A stretch of 17,967 bases of DNA from Streptococcus parasanguinis (GTDB taxonomy: Bacteria; Bacillota; Bacilli; Lactobacillales; Streptococcaceae), in assembly GCA_018365265.1 (NCBI GenBank), contig JAGZKI010000052.1:1-17967 (forward strand), written 5' to 3'. Under the pieces are notes generated by a model that worked only from the letters and a program-made list of their open reading frames with translations, did no database searches and had not been told where the DNA came from. A program made the translations under genes and the position numbers. Numbering within the stretch: the first letter of the stretch is position 1; each line of letters begins with the position of its first letter. Below are positions 1 through 7,004 of this stretch, one piece after another.

Positions 1-99
1 AAAAGCTGATGAAATCAGCGTAGTAGAGCCCACTCAACCACTGCGTCTTGCTCGAAAATCCAAAAACAATTAAGAGGCTAGGACTTTTGTCCCAGCCTC
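1..99. repeat. 3' part of a structured intergenic repeat (left copy)
   Basis: The first 44 bases are identical to the last 44 of the window (17924-17967), in the same orientation. The shared part contains the hairpin GCTGAT-GAA-ATCAGC. It is followed by about 30 bases of spacer and then the terminal hairpin at 74-99. Together with the right-end copy, which shows the beginning of the unit, a unit of roughly 170 nt can be reconstructed. It has no coding capacity and looks like a miniature dispersed intergenic element. Its left boundary is outside the window. Confidence 0.75.
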
Positions 100-108
100 A
101 TTTTTTTA
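74..108. terminator. Bidirectional terminator at the end of the repeat, 3' of trkH
   Basis: The arms GAGGCTAGGAC (74-84) and GTCCCAGCCTC (89-99) flank a TTTT loop, and a T run follows at 101-107. One position is an A-C mismatch in plus-strand RNA but a G-U pair in minus-strand RNA. The hairpin lies 26-51 bases beyond the trkH stop, so it probably ends the minus-strand trkA-trkH transcript as well as any plus-strand transcript entering from the left. Confidence 0.7.
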
Positions 109-124
109 TAACACTCTCGTTTTA

Positions 125-1564
125 TCAGCGTTTAGACCATGTTTTAGGAAGGAAGAGCAGAATCATTGGATAGATTTCAAGCCGTCCGGCAATCATGGCT
201 AAGGACAGTAACAGTTTTGAAATCGGACTAAAGATGGAGAAGGTTTGACCCGTACCAATCATAGGTCCAATATTGTTGAAACAACTAAAGACAGCACTGA
301 CAACCGTCATGAAGTTATTGTTGTCTAGACTCACTACAAAGAGTAAGCCGATCGTAATAAAACTGTATATTGTAAAGTACTTGAGGATCTGATGTTGGGT
401 ATCCTTATCGAGTACCGTATCGTTGACATGCAAGGTCAAAACGCGATTTGGAGACAAGGTCGAAAGAACCTGATTTTTTGCGATTCGCCACAAGGTCAAG
501 CACCGAATGACTTTTAACCCCCCAGCGGTCGAGCCAGCAGACCCACCGACCACCATCAGCATCAAGAGGATGAACTGAGAAAAGAGTGGCCATTTTTCCG
601 TCGTTCCATAACCAAAACCGGTGGTGGTGATGATATTGGACACTTGGAAGAAGGAAATCTCAAAGCTCTTCGCAACATTAGCATAGAGATGAAGGCAATT
701 GTAGGCAATCAATACGCTAGATAGGATTACAATAGTGATGTAGGTCCGCAATTCCTCATCTTTAAAGAAGGCCTTGAATTTTCGGATCATGAGGAAGTAG
801 TAGAGGTTAAAGTTAACCCCAAAGACCAAGACCCCGATACTGACCAAATAGGTGATCAAACTACTATTGTAGTGGGCAATCCCATCGTTAAAGACAGTAA
901 AGCCCCCAGTACCAGCTGTCCCCATGGCGATGACAAAACTATCATACAGGGGCATGCCAGCAAGGAAATAAAGAACCACAAAGAGGAAGAACAAACCCAA
1001 GTACAAGAAGTAGAGAATTTGAGCCGTGTTTTTTAATTTGGAAACGACCTTGCCAAACACTGGACCAGGAACCTCTGCCTTCATGACTTCAAGGTGGCTG
1101 TTCTTGTTATTGTCCATAATCGCAAGGGCAAAGACCAATACTCCCATCCCCCCTATCAAGTGGGTAAAACTACGCCAAAAGAGGAGAGAGTGGCTGAGGA
1201 CACCCACATCGTCTAAAATCGTTGCCCCTGTTGTTGTAAAGCCGGAGCTGACTTCAAAGAAGGCATCGATAATGTTTGGAATTTGGCCCGAAAAGACAAA
1301 GGGAAGGGCACCAAAGAAGGACCATAGGATCCAACAAAGTGCTACAATCAGGACTCCTTCCTTAGCATAGATGTGAAAATCCTTTGGTTTGTGAAAACTA
1401 CCAAGGAGGCCAAACGCAAGTAGGATGGCCATGGTTGCTCCAATAGAGACAAAGATCTTGGCAGGTTCCCGATAGATTGCAGCGACCACTAGGGGAACGA
1501 TTAGGAGACCTGCCTCGATTAAGAGGAGTTTGGATAAGAGGTAACGAATCATGCTTCTATTCAT
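125..1564 (-). CDS. trkH: TrkH-family potassium uptake channel subunit
   Basis: 479-residue polytopic membrane protein of the TrkH/KtrB superfamily, the K+-translocating subunit of a Trk uptake system. The family has four M1-P-M2 repeats whose pore loops form the K+ filter. The corresponding stretches are visible: TTTGA near residues 110-114, GTAGTGGFT at 215-223, TTTGFG at 313-318 and NNIGPMIG at 430-437. A GGSAGSTAGGL segment at about 340-350 matches the conserved intramembrane region. It is second in a minus-strand operon, with only 5 bases between the trkA stop and its ATG. An AGAGG ribosome site lies inside the end of trkA, which fits translational coupling and favours the first ATG over a second Met at codon 5. 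The length is usual for the family. Confidence 0.93.
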   Translation of the reverse strand: MNRSMIRYLLSKLLLIEAGLLIVPLVVAAIYREPAKIFVSIGATMAILLAFGLLGSFHKPKDFHIYAKEGVLIVALCWILWSFFGALPFVFSGQIPNIIDAFFEVSSGFTTTGATILDDVGVLSHSLLFWRSFTHLIGGMGVLVFALAIMDNNKNSHLEVMKAEVPGPVFGKVVSKLKNTAQILYFLYLGLFFLFVVLYFLAGMPLYDSFVIAMGTAGTGGFTVFNDGIAHYNSSLITYLVSIGVLVFGVNFNLYYFLMIRKFKAFFKDEELRTYITIVILSSVLIAYNCLHLYANVAKSFEISFFQVSNIITTTGFGYGTTEKWPLFSQFILLMLMVVGGSAGSTAGGLKVIRCLTLWRIAKNQVLSTLSPNRVLTLHVNDTVLDKDTQHQILKYFTIYSFITIGLLFVVSLDNNNFMTVVSAVFSCFNNIGPMIGTGQTFSIFSPISKLLLSLAMIAGRLEIYPMILLFLPKTWSKR

Positions 1565-1569
1565 CAGGC

Positions 1570-2925
1570 TTACCTCTCAAGTAGATCGTAGATTTTAGTG
1601 ACATTTTGAATCAAGGTGGTCACGATAATCCGATCCCCGACCATCAAACGGTCATCCCCATTAGGGAAAATAGCCTTGCCGTTTCGAATAATGGCAGCGA
1701 TCAAAACGCCCTTCTTCAATTTCAATTCAGAGAGGGGATATTGGGTTAGTTTGTTGTCTTCCTTAATTTGAAACTGCAAGGTTTCAATCCGGCCGTTTGC
1801 GACATGGTGCAAGGCTTCTAGGTTTGAAAATTGTGCATTGTAGCGCCCGCGAATAAAGTGCATAATGGTGTCTACAGCGATGCGTTTTGGAGTGACAATA
1901 CTGGTCATATCCTGATCGCCAATGATCTCCAACAGACTGGTTCGGTTGACTTTGGTAATGTTCTTTTTGACTCCGACAGAATCCAAGAACATGGAGGTGA
2001 TGATGTTTTCTTCATCGACCCCTGTCAAAGTAGCCACAGCATCAAAGTTATTGGCACTCTCTTCTAAAAGAATGTCTTTAGCGGTTCCGTCTCCATGGAC
2101 GACATAGAGGTCAGGGAATTCTTGGCTAAAGAATTCAGCTCGTTCGCGATTGACCTCGATGACCTTGAGATCGATTTTGCGACGCACATCCTGGAGAATA
2201 TTGAGCAGATAGTAGGCAATTTTTCCGGCACCAATCATCATCATGCTCTTAATGACTTGAGGTCGGACATTGTTGTGGAAGAGAACGATCTCGATCCTAT
2301 TTCCTGTCACGAAAATCTTGTCTTGGGGCTGCAAAACAAAGTCTCCATTTGGAATCGTGAGTTCGTTGCCACGCTCGATCGCACAAACAATGACGTTTCC
2401 GTATTTCTTTCGGAATTGGGAGAGGCTCATATTGCAGAGATTGCTATCTGGCTTGATCTTAAATTCCATCAAGGCAACACGGCCGTTTGCAAAATGCTCC
2501 ACAGAAAGGGCATTTGGGAAGTCAATGATATTAGCAATATAACGAGCTGTCAGCAATTCAGGATTGACAACCAGGGAGAAGCCCAAGATATTTTTTTCCT
2601 TGAAGTAGGAATTGGAATATTCCGGATTCCGCACCCGAACGATGGTTTCTTTGGCTCCCATTTTTTTAGCTAAAACAGCAGAAACCATGTTCACTTCGTC
2701 GTATTCGGTCATGGAAATGAAGATATCGCAGTCTTCAACATCTGCTTGCTCCAAGACCTTGAAGTTTGCACCATTTCCTAAAATCCCAATGATATCAAAC
2801 CGTTTGGTAATATGGTTGAGAACGGATTCGTCTTTTTCGATCAAAATAACATCGTGGTTTTCAGCAACGAGGGAACGACAAAGGGCCGTTCCGACCTTTC
2901 CTCCACCAACAACAATAATTTTCAT
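1570..2925 (-). CDS. trkA: Trk system regulatory subunit TrkA (double RCK)
   Basis: 451-residue cytoplasmic nucleotide-binding subunit that gates the TrkH channel. It has two tandem RCK units. The first Rossmann motif is GGGKVG at residues 7-12 and the second is GAGKIA at 232-237. Each is followed by a TrkA_C-like segment, near 140-215 and 370-450, with parallel IPNGD and FPNGD motifs. This full-length double arrangement is that of E. coli TrkA rather than the single-unit KtrA/CabP type. The start has a good site (GGAGG, 6 bases before ATG in minus-strand orientation). It is the first gene of the trkA-trkH operon. Confidence 0.93.
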   Translation of the reverse strand: MKIIVVGGGKVGTALCRSLVAENHDVILIEKDESVLNHITKRFDIIGILGNGANFKVLEQADVEDCDIFISMTEYDEVNMVSAVLAKKMGAKETIVRVRNPEYSNSYFKEKNILGFSLVVNPELLTARYIANIIDFPNALSVEHFANGRVALMEFKIKPDSNLCNMSLSQFRKKYGNVIVCAIERGNELTIPNGDFVLQPQDKIFVTGNRIEIVLFHNNVRPQVIKSMMMIGAGKIAYYLLNILQDVRRKIDLKVIEVNRERAEFFSQEFPDLYVVHGDGTAKDILLEESANNFDAVATLTGVDEENIITSMFLDSVGVKKNITKVNRTSLLEIIGDQDMTSIVTPKRIAVDTIMHFIRGRYNAQFSNLEALHHVANGRIETLQFQIKEDNKLTQYPLSELKLKKGVLIAAIIRNGKAIFPNGDDRLMVGDRIIVTTLIQNVTKIYDLLER

Positions 2926-2949
2926 AGATTACCTCCAGAGTATGCTTCT

Positions 2950-2955
2950 ATCATA
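2950..2955 (-). promoter_or_regulatory. Possible -10 of the trkA-trkH promoter
   Basis: Read on the minus strand this is TATGAT, about 25 bases before the trkA start codon. No convincing -35 sits 16-18 bases upstream, so this is a weak call from position and a single hexamer. Confidence 0.3.
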
Positions 2956-3104
2956 CTCTATTTTCAAGAAAAATTCATCTATTTTAAGGACTTTCTGGAG
3001 GAATCTTACCAAGCTAAGAACAAGTGGGAAAAATCGTCAAAAGAGTAGAACGAGGAGGGATTGAAAACTTTGGTAAAGTTTCTTAAAAAAATCTAAAAAA
3101 ACTA

Positions 3105-3132
3105 TTGACAGGAGCTTCAAAAGTGTTATACT
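3105..3132 (+). promoter_or_regulatory. Strong promoter before the small RNA/trmL
   Basis: A perfect -35 TTGACA (3105-3110), a 16-base spacer, and -10 TATACT (3127-3132) preceded by TGT, giving an extended -10. Transcription should begin near 3138. A short palindrome (AAACTTT-GGT-AAAGTTT, 3065-3081) lies about 25 bases upstream and could be a regulator site, but no family is suggested. Confidence 0.75.
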
Positions 3133-3137
3133 TAGAA

Positions 3138-3240
3138 AGTACCTTCGTTGATTTACCTCAAACCTGTTGTGAGTTAAGTTAATGAAGCTGTAACCACGCT
3201 GTTTGCTGAGCTTGACTCCGGGCAGTGTGGCTATTTTTTT
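3138..3240 (+). ncRNA. Candidate two-hairpin small RNA or trmL leader
   Basis: The predicted transcript is about 100 nt. It consists of an 18-bp hairpin (3143-3160 with 3170-3187, one mismatch and three G-U pairs, 9-base loop), a short linker and a terminator hairpin (CCACGCTG 3194-3201 with CAGTGTGG 3223-3230) followed by seven T. There is no ORF of note inside. Promoter and terminator bracket it exactly, as in an independent small RNA. Because trmL starts only 18 bases later, it could instead be an attenuating leader for trmL. It contains ACCUC in the first stem, which could mimic an anti-Shine-Dalgarno. The TTTAAG direct repeat expected of CiaR-driven csRNAs is not seen. Family not recognised. 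Confidence 0.55.
3194..3240 (+). terminator. Intrinsic terminator between the small RNA and trmL
   Basis: The stem CCACGCTG/CAGTGTGG has one G-U pair and a 21-base loop with some inner pairing, followed by CTATTTTTTT. It lies before the trmL start codon, so trmL expression from the 3105 promoter requires readthrough. Confidence 0.75.
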
Positions 3241-3258
3241 ATCAGAAAGAGATCGAGT

Positions 3259-3801
3259 ATGAATATTGAAGAACTGGACTACCAAGAGTCAGCTGCTCAA
3301 AACCACATCGTCTTGTTCCAACCTCAGATTCCACAAAATACGGGAAATATTGCACGGACTTGTGCGGCGACCAATTCCCCCTTGCATATCATACGACCCA
3401 TGGCTTTTCCGATCGATGATCGCAAAATGAAGCGAGCAGGACTCGATTATTGGGACAAGCTGGATGTCCGTTTTTATGATAGCCTAGAAGAGTTTATGGA
3501 AGCAGCGAGCGATGGTCAGGTACACCTAGTGTCCAAGTTTGCAAATCAGACCTATTCGGACGTTTCTTATCAGGATGGGAAGTCCCATTATTTCTTGTTT
3601 GGACGCGAGGATAAAGGATTGCCGGAAGATTTTATGCGCCAGCACGAAGAGAAGGCTATTCGCATTCCGATGAATGATGAGCATGTCCGTAGTTTAAATG
3701 TCTCTAATACCGTCTGCATGATTGTCTATGAGGCACTCCGCCAGCAAGGTTTTAAGGGGCTGGAGTTGAGCCATCATTATGAGCACGACAAGCTCAAGTA
3801 A
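3259..3801 (+). CDS. trmL: tRNA (cytidine/uridine-34 2'-O)-methyltransferase TrmL
   Basis: 180-residue SPOUT-class methyltransferase that transfers methyl from S-adenosylmethionine to the ribose of wobble nucleotide 34 in tRNA-Leu isoacceptors (family knowledge). SPOUT motif 1 is NTGNIARTC at residues 27-35. Motif 2 is LFGREDKGLP near 113-122. Motif 3 is IRIPMNDEHVRSLNVSN at 134-150, including the Ser-Leu-Asn of the trefoil-knot cofactor site. The length is typical of TrmL, which has no extra RNA-binding domain. The ribosome site is weak (AGAAAGAG region). The upstream transcript carries an intrinsic terminator, so the gene may be expressed at a low or controlled level. Confidence 0.92.
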   Translation: MNIEELDYQESAAQNHIVLFQPQIPQNTGNIARTCAATNSPLHIIRPMAFPIDDRKMKRAGLDYWDKLDVRFYDSLEEFMEAASDGQVHLVSKFANQTYSDVSYQDGKSHYFLFGREDKGLPEDFMRQHEEKAIRIPMNDEHVRSLNVSNTVCMIVYEALRQQGFKGLELSHHYEHDKLK

Positions 3802-3843
3802 GAACGAAAATTTAAAACCCGAACGATGTAATCCATGACGTTA

Positions 3844-3872
3844 CAAAAACTTGCCTAGGCAAGTTTTTTTTG
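3844..3872 (+). terminator. trmL terminator, highly palindromic
   Basis: The arms AAAAACTTGCC and GGCAAGTTTTT around a TA centre make a self-complementary block, followed by further T. It is symmetrical, so it could work in both directions. The right arm and centre also provide the -35 of the ribU promoter. Confidence 0.8.
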
Positions 3873-3879
3873 TTATCAT
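3851..3879 (+). promoter_or_regulatory. ribU promoter embedded in the trmL terminator
   Basis: -35 TTGCCT (3851-3856), a 17-base spacer, and -10 TATCAT (3874-3879). The predicted start, about 3886, coincides with the first base of riboswitch helix P1. Confidence 0.6.
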
Positions 3880-3885
3880 AAAAGG

Positions 3886-4027
3886 GTCTTCAGGGCAGGG
3901 TGTAATTCCCGACCGGCGGTGACTTTTACGAGGAAATGTTCTTTTCCATAGTCTAAAAGAAGTCCGCGAGCGCAAGCTGATGTGGTGTGACTCCACAACC
4001 GACAGTATAGTCTGGATGGGAGAAGAC
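3886..4027 (+). ncRNA. FMN riboswitch (RFN element) aptamer
   Basis: The conserved RFN landmarks occur in order: CAGGGCAGGGTG at about 3891-3902, ATTCCCGACCGGCGGTGA, GTCCGCGAGC, a TGTGGTGTGACTCCACAACC arm, CCGACAGTATAGTCTGGATGG and GGAGAAG. Helix P1 closes as GTCTTC (3886-3891) with GAAGAC (4022-4027). It precedes a riboflavin transporter gene, the expected context. FMN binding should lower RibU synthesis; the expression platform is annotated separately. Confidence 0.95.
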
Positions 4028-4242
4028 GAGAGACGAATAGACTGACAGCTATTCTGATCTGTTTAGAGCTGATGCATGGGAATAGTACCTTGGAGTCTAA
4101 GACTGACTAACGGCATGTTTCGATGGAGACCAGCTAAAGTAACTAGAATAGTTTCTAGTTTAAGCTTTGTTTAAATAGTTTAGAGTAGAATGATGGAGTA
4201 GACGTCTTTCCAGCTTCTCTAATTTTTAAAAAATTGGAGGAA
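4028..4242 (+). promoter_or_regulatory. Expression platform of the ribU riboswitch with an RBS-sequestering hairpin
   Basis: Two competing structures can be read. (1) TTCTCTAATTTT (4215-4226) pairs with 4230-4242, burying the GGAGG at 4236-4240 with one bulged G and a 3-base loop. (2) 4203-4210 (CGTCTTTC) pairs with 4028-4035 (GAGAGACG), and 4214-4220 pairs with 4019-4025. The second helix uses the 3' strand of P1, so it is incompatible with the FMN-bound aptamer. No good intrinsic terminator is seen here, so control is probably translational. Between the two helix strands lie about 167 bases (4036-4202) with minor hairpins: GAATAG/CTATTC (4035-4054) and ACTAGAA/TTCTAGT (4142-4159). No ORF of note is present. 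Confidence 0.65.
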
Positions 4243-4248
4243 CCTGTT

Positions 4249-4806
4249 ATGACAAATACACGTAAACTGACCCTAGTGGCTGTTTTATCCGCTTTATCTT
4301 TTATTTTGATGTTCTATCAATTTTCTTTCTTAATAGATTTCTTCAAAATTGATTTGAGTATTATCGCCATTTTGTTGGCCTTGGTCCTGTTGGATTTTAA
4401 AAGTGCCGTTTGGGTGACCTTGATCCGATCTGTCCTTAAATTAGCCCTCAATAATAAGGGGCTTGAAACCTTGATCGGATTACCAATCAATATCATTGCA
4501 GTTCTTGTTTTTGTCCTTGCTTTTGCATGGATTTGGAACAAGGAACGGACCCATGGTCGATTTGTTCTGGCAACGATTGTTGGAACGATCAGCTTGAGTA
4601 TCACGATGGTATTGGTGAACTATGTCTATGCAATCCCTTTGTATGCTCGTTTTATGAACTATGATATTTCGAAAACACTAGGGCTTGTCCACTATTTAGC
4701 AGCAATGGTTGCACCGTTTAACCTGATCGAAGGGGTGATTTGGGCCATCGCATTTGGGTTGATCTATACCTTATTGCAACCGATTTTGAAAAAATATGAA
4801 AAATAA
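4249..4806 (+). CDS. ribU: Riboflavin ECF transporter S component RibU
   Basis: 185-residue integral membrane substrate-binding (S) subunit of an energy-coupling factor importer. It captures riboflavin and works with a shared EcfT/EcfA module encoded elsewhere. About six hydrophobic segments are visible, with a MTNTRKLTLVAVLSALSFIL opening typical of S components and an LDFKSAVWV stretch near residue 48. The FMN riboswitch directly upstream supports riboflavin specificity. The start is ATG 4249, 8 bases after GGAGG (4236-4240). A TTG at 4234 in the same frame overlaps that site and is rejected. The 3' end overlaps the PAP2 gene by 11 bases, so the two are co-transcribed. Confidence 0.93.
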   Translation: MTNTRKLTLVAVLSALSFILMFYQFSFLIDFFKIDLSIIAILLALVLLDFKSAVWVTLIRSVLKLALNNKGLETLIGLPINIIAVLVFVLAFAWIWNKERTHGRFVLATIVGTISLSITMVLVNYVYAIPLYARFMNYDISKTLGLVHYLAAMVAPFNLIEGVIWAIAFGLIYTLLQPILKKYEK

Positions 4807-5446
4807 ACAACAACATTGGGCGAAGGCAAGCTTCGCCCTTCTCATTTTTGTGATTCTCGGGTATGTGATTCGCTTTTACCCGCAACAATTAACAGGCTTT
4901 GATAGCACGATCCAATCTGCTATTCGAGGCGATCTGCCTGCAACACTGACGGCCTTCTTTACCAAGGTGACCCACGTCATGGATACCAAGATCATTGTCA
5001 TCTGGGTGGGTCTTTTGCTGGCGGTCTTTGCTTATAAGAAATGGTACAGTGAAGCTCTTTTTCTAGGGAGCAATCTGGTATTGACTGGTCTTTTGGTTCT
5101 TCTTCTAAAGAATATCTACCAGAGACCGAGACCAAGTATTCTTCATCTAGTAGAGGAAAAAGGCTTTTCTTTCCCGAGTGGTCATTCACTGGCGTCTACC
5201 CTTGTTTTGGGAAGTTTGATCATCATCATCAGCCAACATGTAAAACATAAAACAGCCCGCTATTGCCTTCAAGGATTGCTGGTTCTGGGAATTGTGACCA
5301 TTGTGGTTTCCCGCGTTTATGTTGGGGTCCACTACCCATCAGACGTTCTTGGCAGTATGATTTTGGGTCTTGCTGTCTTACAGTTTGAGTATCCCTTGTA
5401 TGATCGCTTGCGATTTCAATGGCGCTTTACAGGGAAGCAAAAATAA
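4796..5446 (+). CDS. PAP2-family membrane phosphatase
   Basis: 216-residue type 2 phosphatidic acid phosphatase with several transmembrane helices. All three catalytic signatures are intact: K-x6-RP at 105-113, PSGHS at 127-131, and SR-x5-H-x3-D at 172-183 (Ser172, Arg173, His179, Asp183). Family members act on phosphatidylglycerol phosphate or undecaprenyl pyrophosphate at the outer membrane face; the substrate here cannot be told from sequence. The start codon lies inside the end of ribU and has only a weak ribosome site, suggesting coupling to ribU translation. Riboswitch control of ribU would then extend to it. Confidence 0.88.
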   Translation: MKNKQQHWAKASFALLIFVILGYVIRFYPQQLTGFDSTIQSAIRGDLPATLTAFFTKVTHVMDTKIIVIWVGLLLAVFAYKKWYSEALFLGSNLVLTGLLVLLLKNIYQRPRPSILHLVEEKGFSFPSGHSLASTLVLGSLIIIISQHVKHKTARYCLQGLLVLGIVTIVVSRVYVGVHYPSDVLGSMILGLAVLQFEYPLYDRLRFQWRFTGKQK

Positions 5447-5461
5447 GCATCTAACAACTAG

Positions 5462-5497
5462 GAGTCGAACTCGCGTTTTGAGTTCGACTCTTTTTTT
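5462..5497 (+). terminator. Terminator of the ribU-PAP2 operon
   Basis: A perfect 11-bp stem GAGTCGAACTC/GAGTTCGACTC around GCGTTTT, followed by seven T. It lies 16 bases after the PAP2 stop. Confidence 0.92.
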
Positions 5498-5505
5498 GCT
5501 ATAAT
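5478..5505 (+). promoter_or_regulatory. mnmL operon promoter overlapping the upstream terminator
   Basis: -35 TTGAGT (5478-5483) sits in the right arm of the terminator, followed by a 16-base spacer and a perfect -10 TATAAT (5500-5505). The predicted transcription start, about 5511-5513, falls on the mnmL start codon. Confidence 0.7.
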
Positions 5506-5512
5506 GAAGGGT

Positions 5513-6463
5513 ATGAAATCCTACAATACCTTGAATGATTATTATCGAACCTTATTTGGAGAAAAGACCTTTAAAGTCCCCATTGATGCAGGCTTTGATT
5601 GTCCCAATCGAGACGGAACAGTCGCCCACGGTGGCTGTACTTTTTGTACGGTCTCGGGTTCAGGAGATGCCATTGTGGCCCCAGAAGCTCCAATCCGAGA
5701 ACAGTTTTACAAAGAGATTGATTTTATGCATCGGAAATGGCCAGATGTGAAGAAGTATCTGGTCTATTTTCAAAATTTCACCAATACCCACGATAAAGTG
5801 GAAGTCATTCGAGAGCGGTATGAACAGGCCATCAATGAACCAGGAGTGGTAGGAATCAACATTGGTACGCGCCCGGACTGTTTACCAGATGAGACCTTGG
5901 CCTACCTAGCAGAGCTGACAGAGCGCATGCATGTGACGATCGAGTTGGGCCTTCAGACGACTTATGAAGCGACTTCTGAATTGATCAATCGGGCCCATAG
6001 TTATGACCTCTATCTTGAAACAGTCAAGCGTATTCGCAAACAGGTGCCCAAGGCAGAGATTGTCTCCCATTTGATCAATGGCCTTCCTGGGGAGACGCAT
6101 GAGATGATGGTGGAAAATGTTCGCCGTTGTGTGACCGATAATGAAATTGATGGCATCAAGTTACACCTCTTGCATTTGATGACCAATACACGGATGCAAC
6201 GGGACTATCATGAAGGACGACTTCAACTCATGAGCCAGGAGGAGTATGTCAAGGTCATCTGTGACCAGTTGGAGATCATCCCCAAACACATTGTCATCCA
6301 CCGGATTACAGGGGACGCGCCAAGGGATATGTTGATTGGCCCTATGTGGAGCCTCAACAAATGGGAAGTCCTAAACGCCATTGAAACTGAAATGCGTCGG
6401 CGTGGAAGTACCCAAGGATGTAAGCTAGAAGAAAAGGAGACTGCTGATGCTTCGACCACTTGA
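5513..6463 (+). CDS. mnmL: Radical SAM tRNA modification enzyme MnmL (YtqA/TIGR01212 family)
   Basis: 316-residue radical SAM protein of the YtqA/YhcC family. The iron-sulfur ligands are Cys30, Cys42 and Cys45 (C-x11-C-x2-C, within CPNRDGTVAHGGCTFC), the spacing characteristic of this family. NIGTRPDCLPD and ELGLQTTYE are further family blocks. In Bacillus and streptococci this protein was renamed MnmL and converts the carboxymethylaminomethyl wobble uridine toward the aminomethyl form, which MnmM then methylates; the neighbouring mnmM supports this. The start chosen is the second ATG (5513). The ATG at 5504 overlaps the -10 hexamer and would not be on the mRNA made there. With 5513 the message would be essentially leaderless. 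The 3' end overlaps mnmM by 17 bases. Confidence 0.88.
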   Translation: MKSYNTLNDYYRTLFGEKTFKVPIDAGFDCPNRDGTVAHGGCTFCTVSGSGDAIVAPEAPIREQFYKEIDFMHRKWPDVKKYLVYFQNFTNTHDKVEVIRERYEQAINEPGVVGINIGTRPDCLPDETLAYLAELTERMHVTIELGLQTTYEATSELINRAHSYDLYLETVKRIRKQVPKAEIVSHLINGLPGETHEMMVENVRRCVTDNEIDGIKLHLLHLMTNTRMQRDYHEGRLQLMSQEEYVKVICDQLEIIPKHIVIHRITGDAPRDMLIGPMWSLNKWEVLNAIETEMRRRGSTQGCKLEEKETADASTT

Positions 6464-7004
6464 AATGGCCCATCAATTTTTAGCAGAAGTCATCACCAAA
6501 GAAGATGTGGTGGTGGATGCGACCATGGGAAATGGACTTGATACGGCCTTTTTAGCCCAACTTGCAGGCCAGGTCTATGCCTTTGATATTCAAGAACAAG
6601 CACTTGTAAATACCCAAGAACGATTGAAAAAGTTGGGACTTCAACATGTCCGGTTGATTTTGGATGGCCACCAGCATGTGGACCAATATGTGGAGACTCT
6701 CAAAGCAGCTATTTTTAATCTAGGTTATCTGCCATCTGCGGATAAATCGGTCATTACTCTTCCGGCTACTACTATTGAAGCGATGGAAAAAATCTGTGCT
6801 CGCCTAGAAAAAGGTGGTCGAATGGCTTTGATGATCTATTATGGTCATGAGGGAGGAGACATCGAGCGTGATGCAGTGCTGGACTTTGTCAGCCAGCTCC
6901 CACAAAAAGAATATACAGCGACCATCTACCGGACACTGAATCAAGTGAACCAACCACCGTTTTTGGTCATGATTGAAAAATTAGAAAGCTATCGTCATGG
7001 ATAA
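6447..7004 (+). CDS. mnmM: tRNA 5-aminomethyl-2-thiouridine methyltransferase MnmM (YtqB family)
   Basis: 185-residue class I S-adenosylmethionine methyltransferase (YtqB/PF06962 type). The cofactor-binding motif is VVVDATMGNGLDTAFLA, near residues 18-34. It is followed by an acidic strand end (FDI, near 47-49) and an NLGYLPS motif (NxGYLP, typical of the family) around residue 91. B. subtilis YtqB has been shown to be MnmM, which completes mnm5s2U34 in tRNAs reading split codon boxes. It starts 17 bases inside mnmL, with an AAGGAG site 8 bases before the ATG, and ends 8 bases inside the next gene. Confidence 0.9.
   Translation: MLRPLEMAHQFLAEVITKEDVVVDATMGNGLDTAFLAQLAGQVYAFDIQEQALVNTQERLKKLGLQHVRLILDGHQHVDQYVETLKAAIFNLGYLPSADKSVITLPATTIEAMEKICARLEKGGRMALMIYYGHEGGDIERDAVLDFVSQLPQKEYTATIYRTLNQVNQPPFLVMIEKLESYRHG

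Noticed and set aside
2095..2673. 192-codon plus-strand ORF opposite trkA
   Set aside because: It is antisense to a clearly coding double-RCK protein, has no ribosome site and no family features. It is a shadow frame.
3065..3081. AAACTTT-GGT-AAAGTTT as a transcription terminator for trkA-side transcripts
   Set aside because: The stem is only 7 A/T-rich bp with no fitting T tract, and it lies upstream rather than downstream of the flanking genes. At most it is an operator candidate.
4142..4170. ACTAGAA/TTCTAGT plus T-rich sequence as an FMN-controlled transcription terminator
   Set aside because: The stem is short and A/T-rich and the following sequence (TTAAGCTTTG) is interrupted. The ribosome-site hairpin explains control better.
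4234..4248. TTG start of ribU at 4234
   Set aside because: It overlaps the GGAGG ribosome site that serves ATG 4249 at good spacing.
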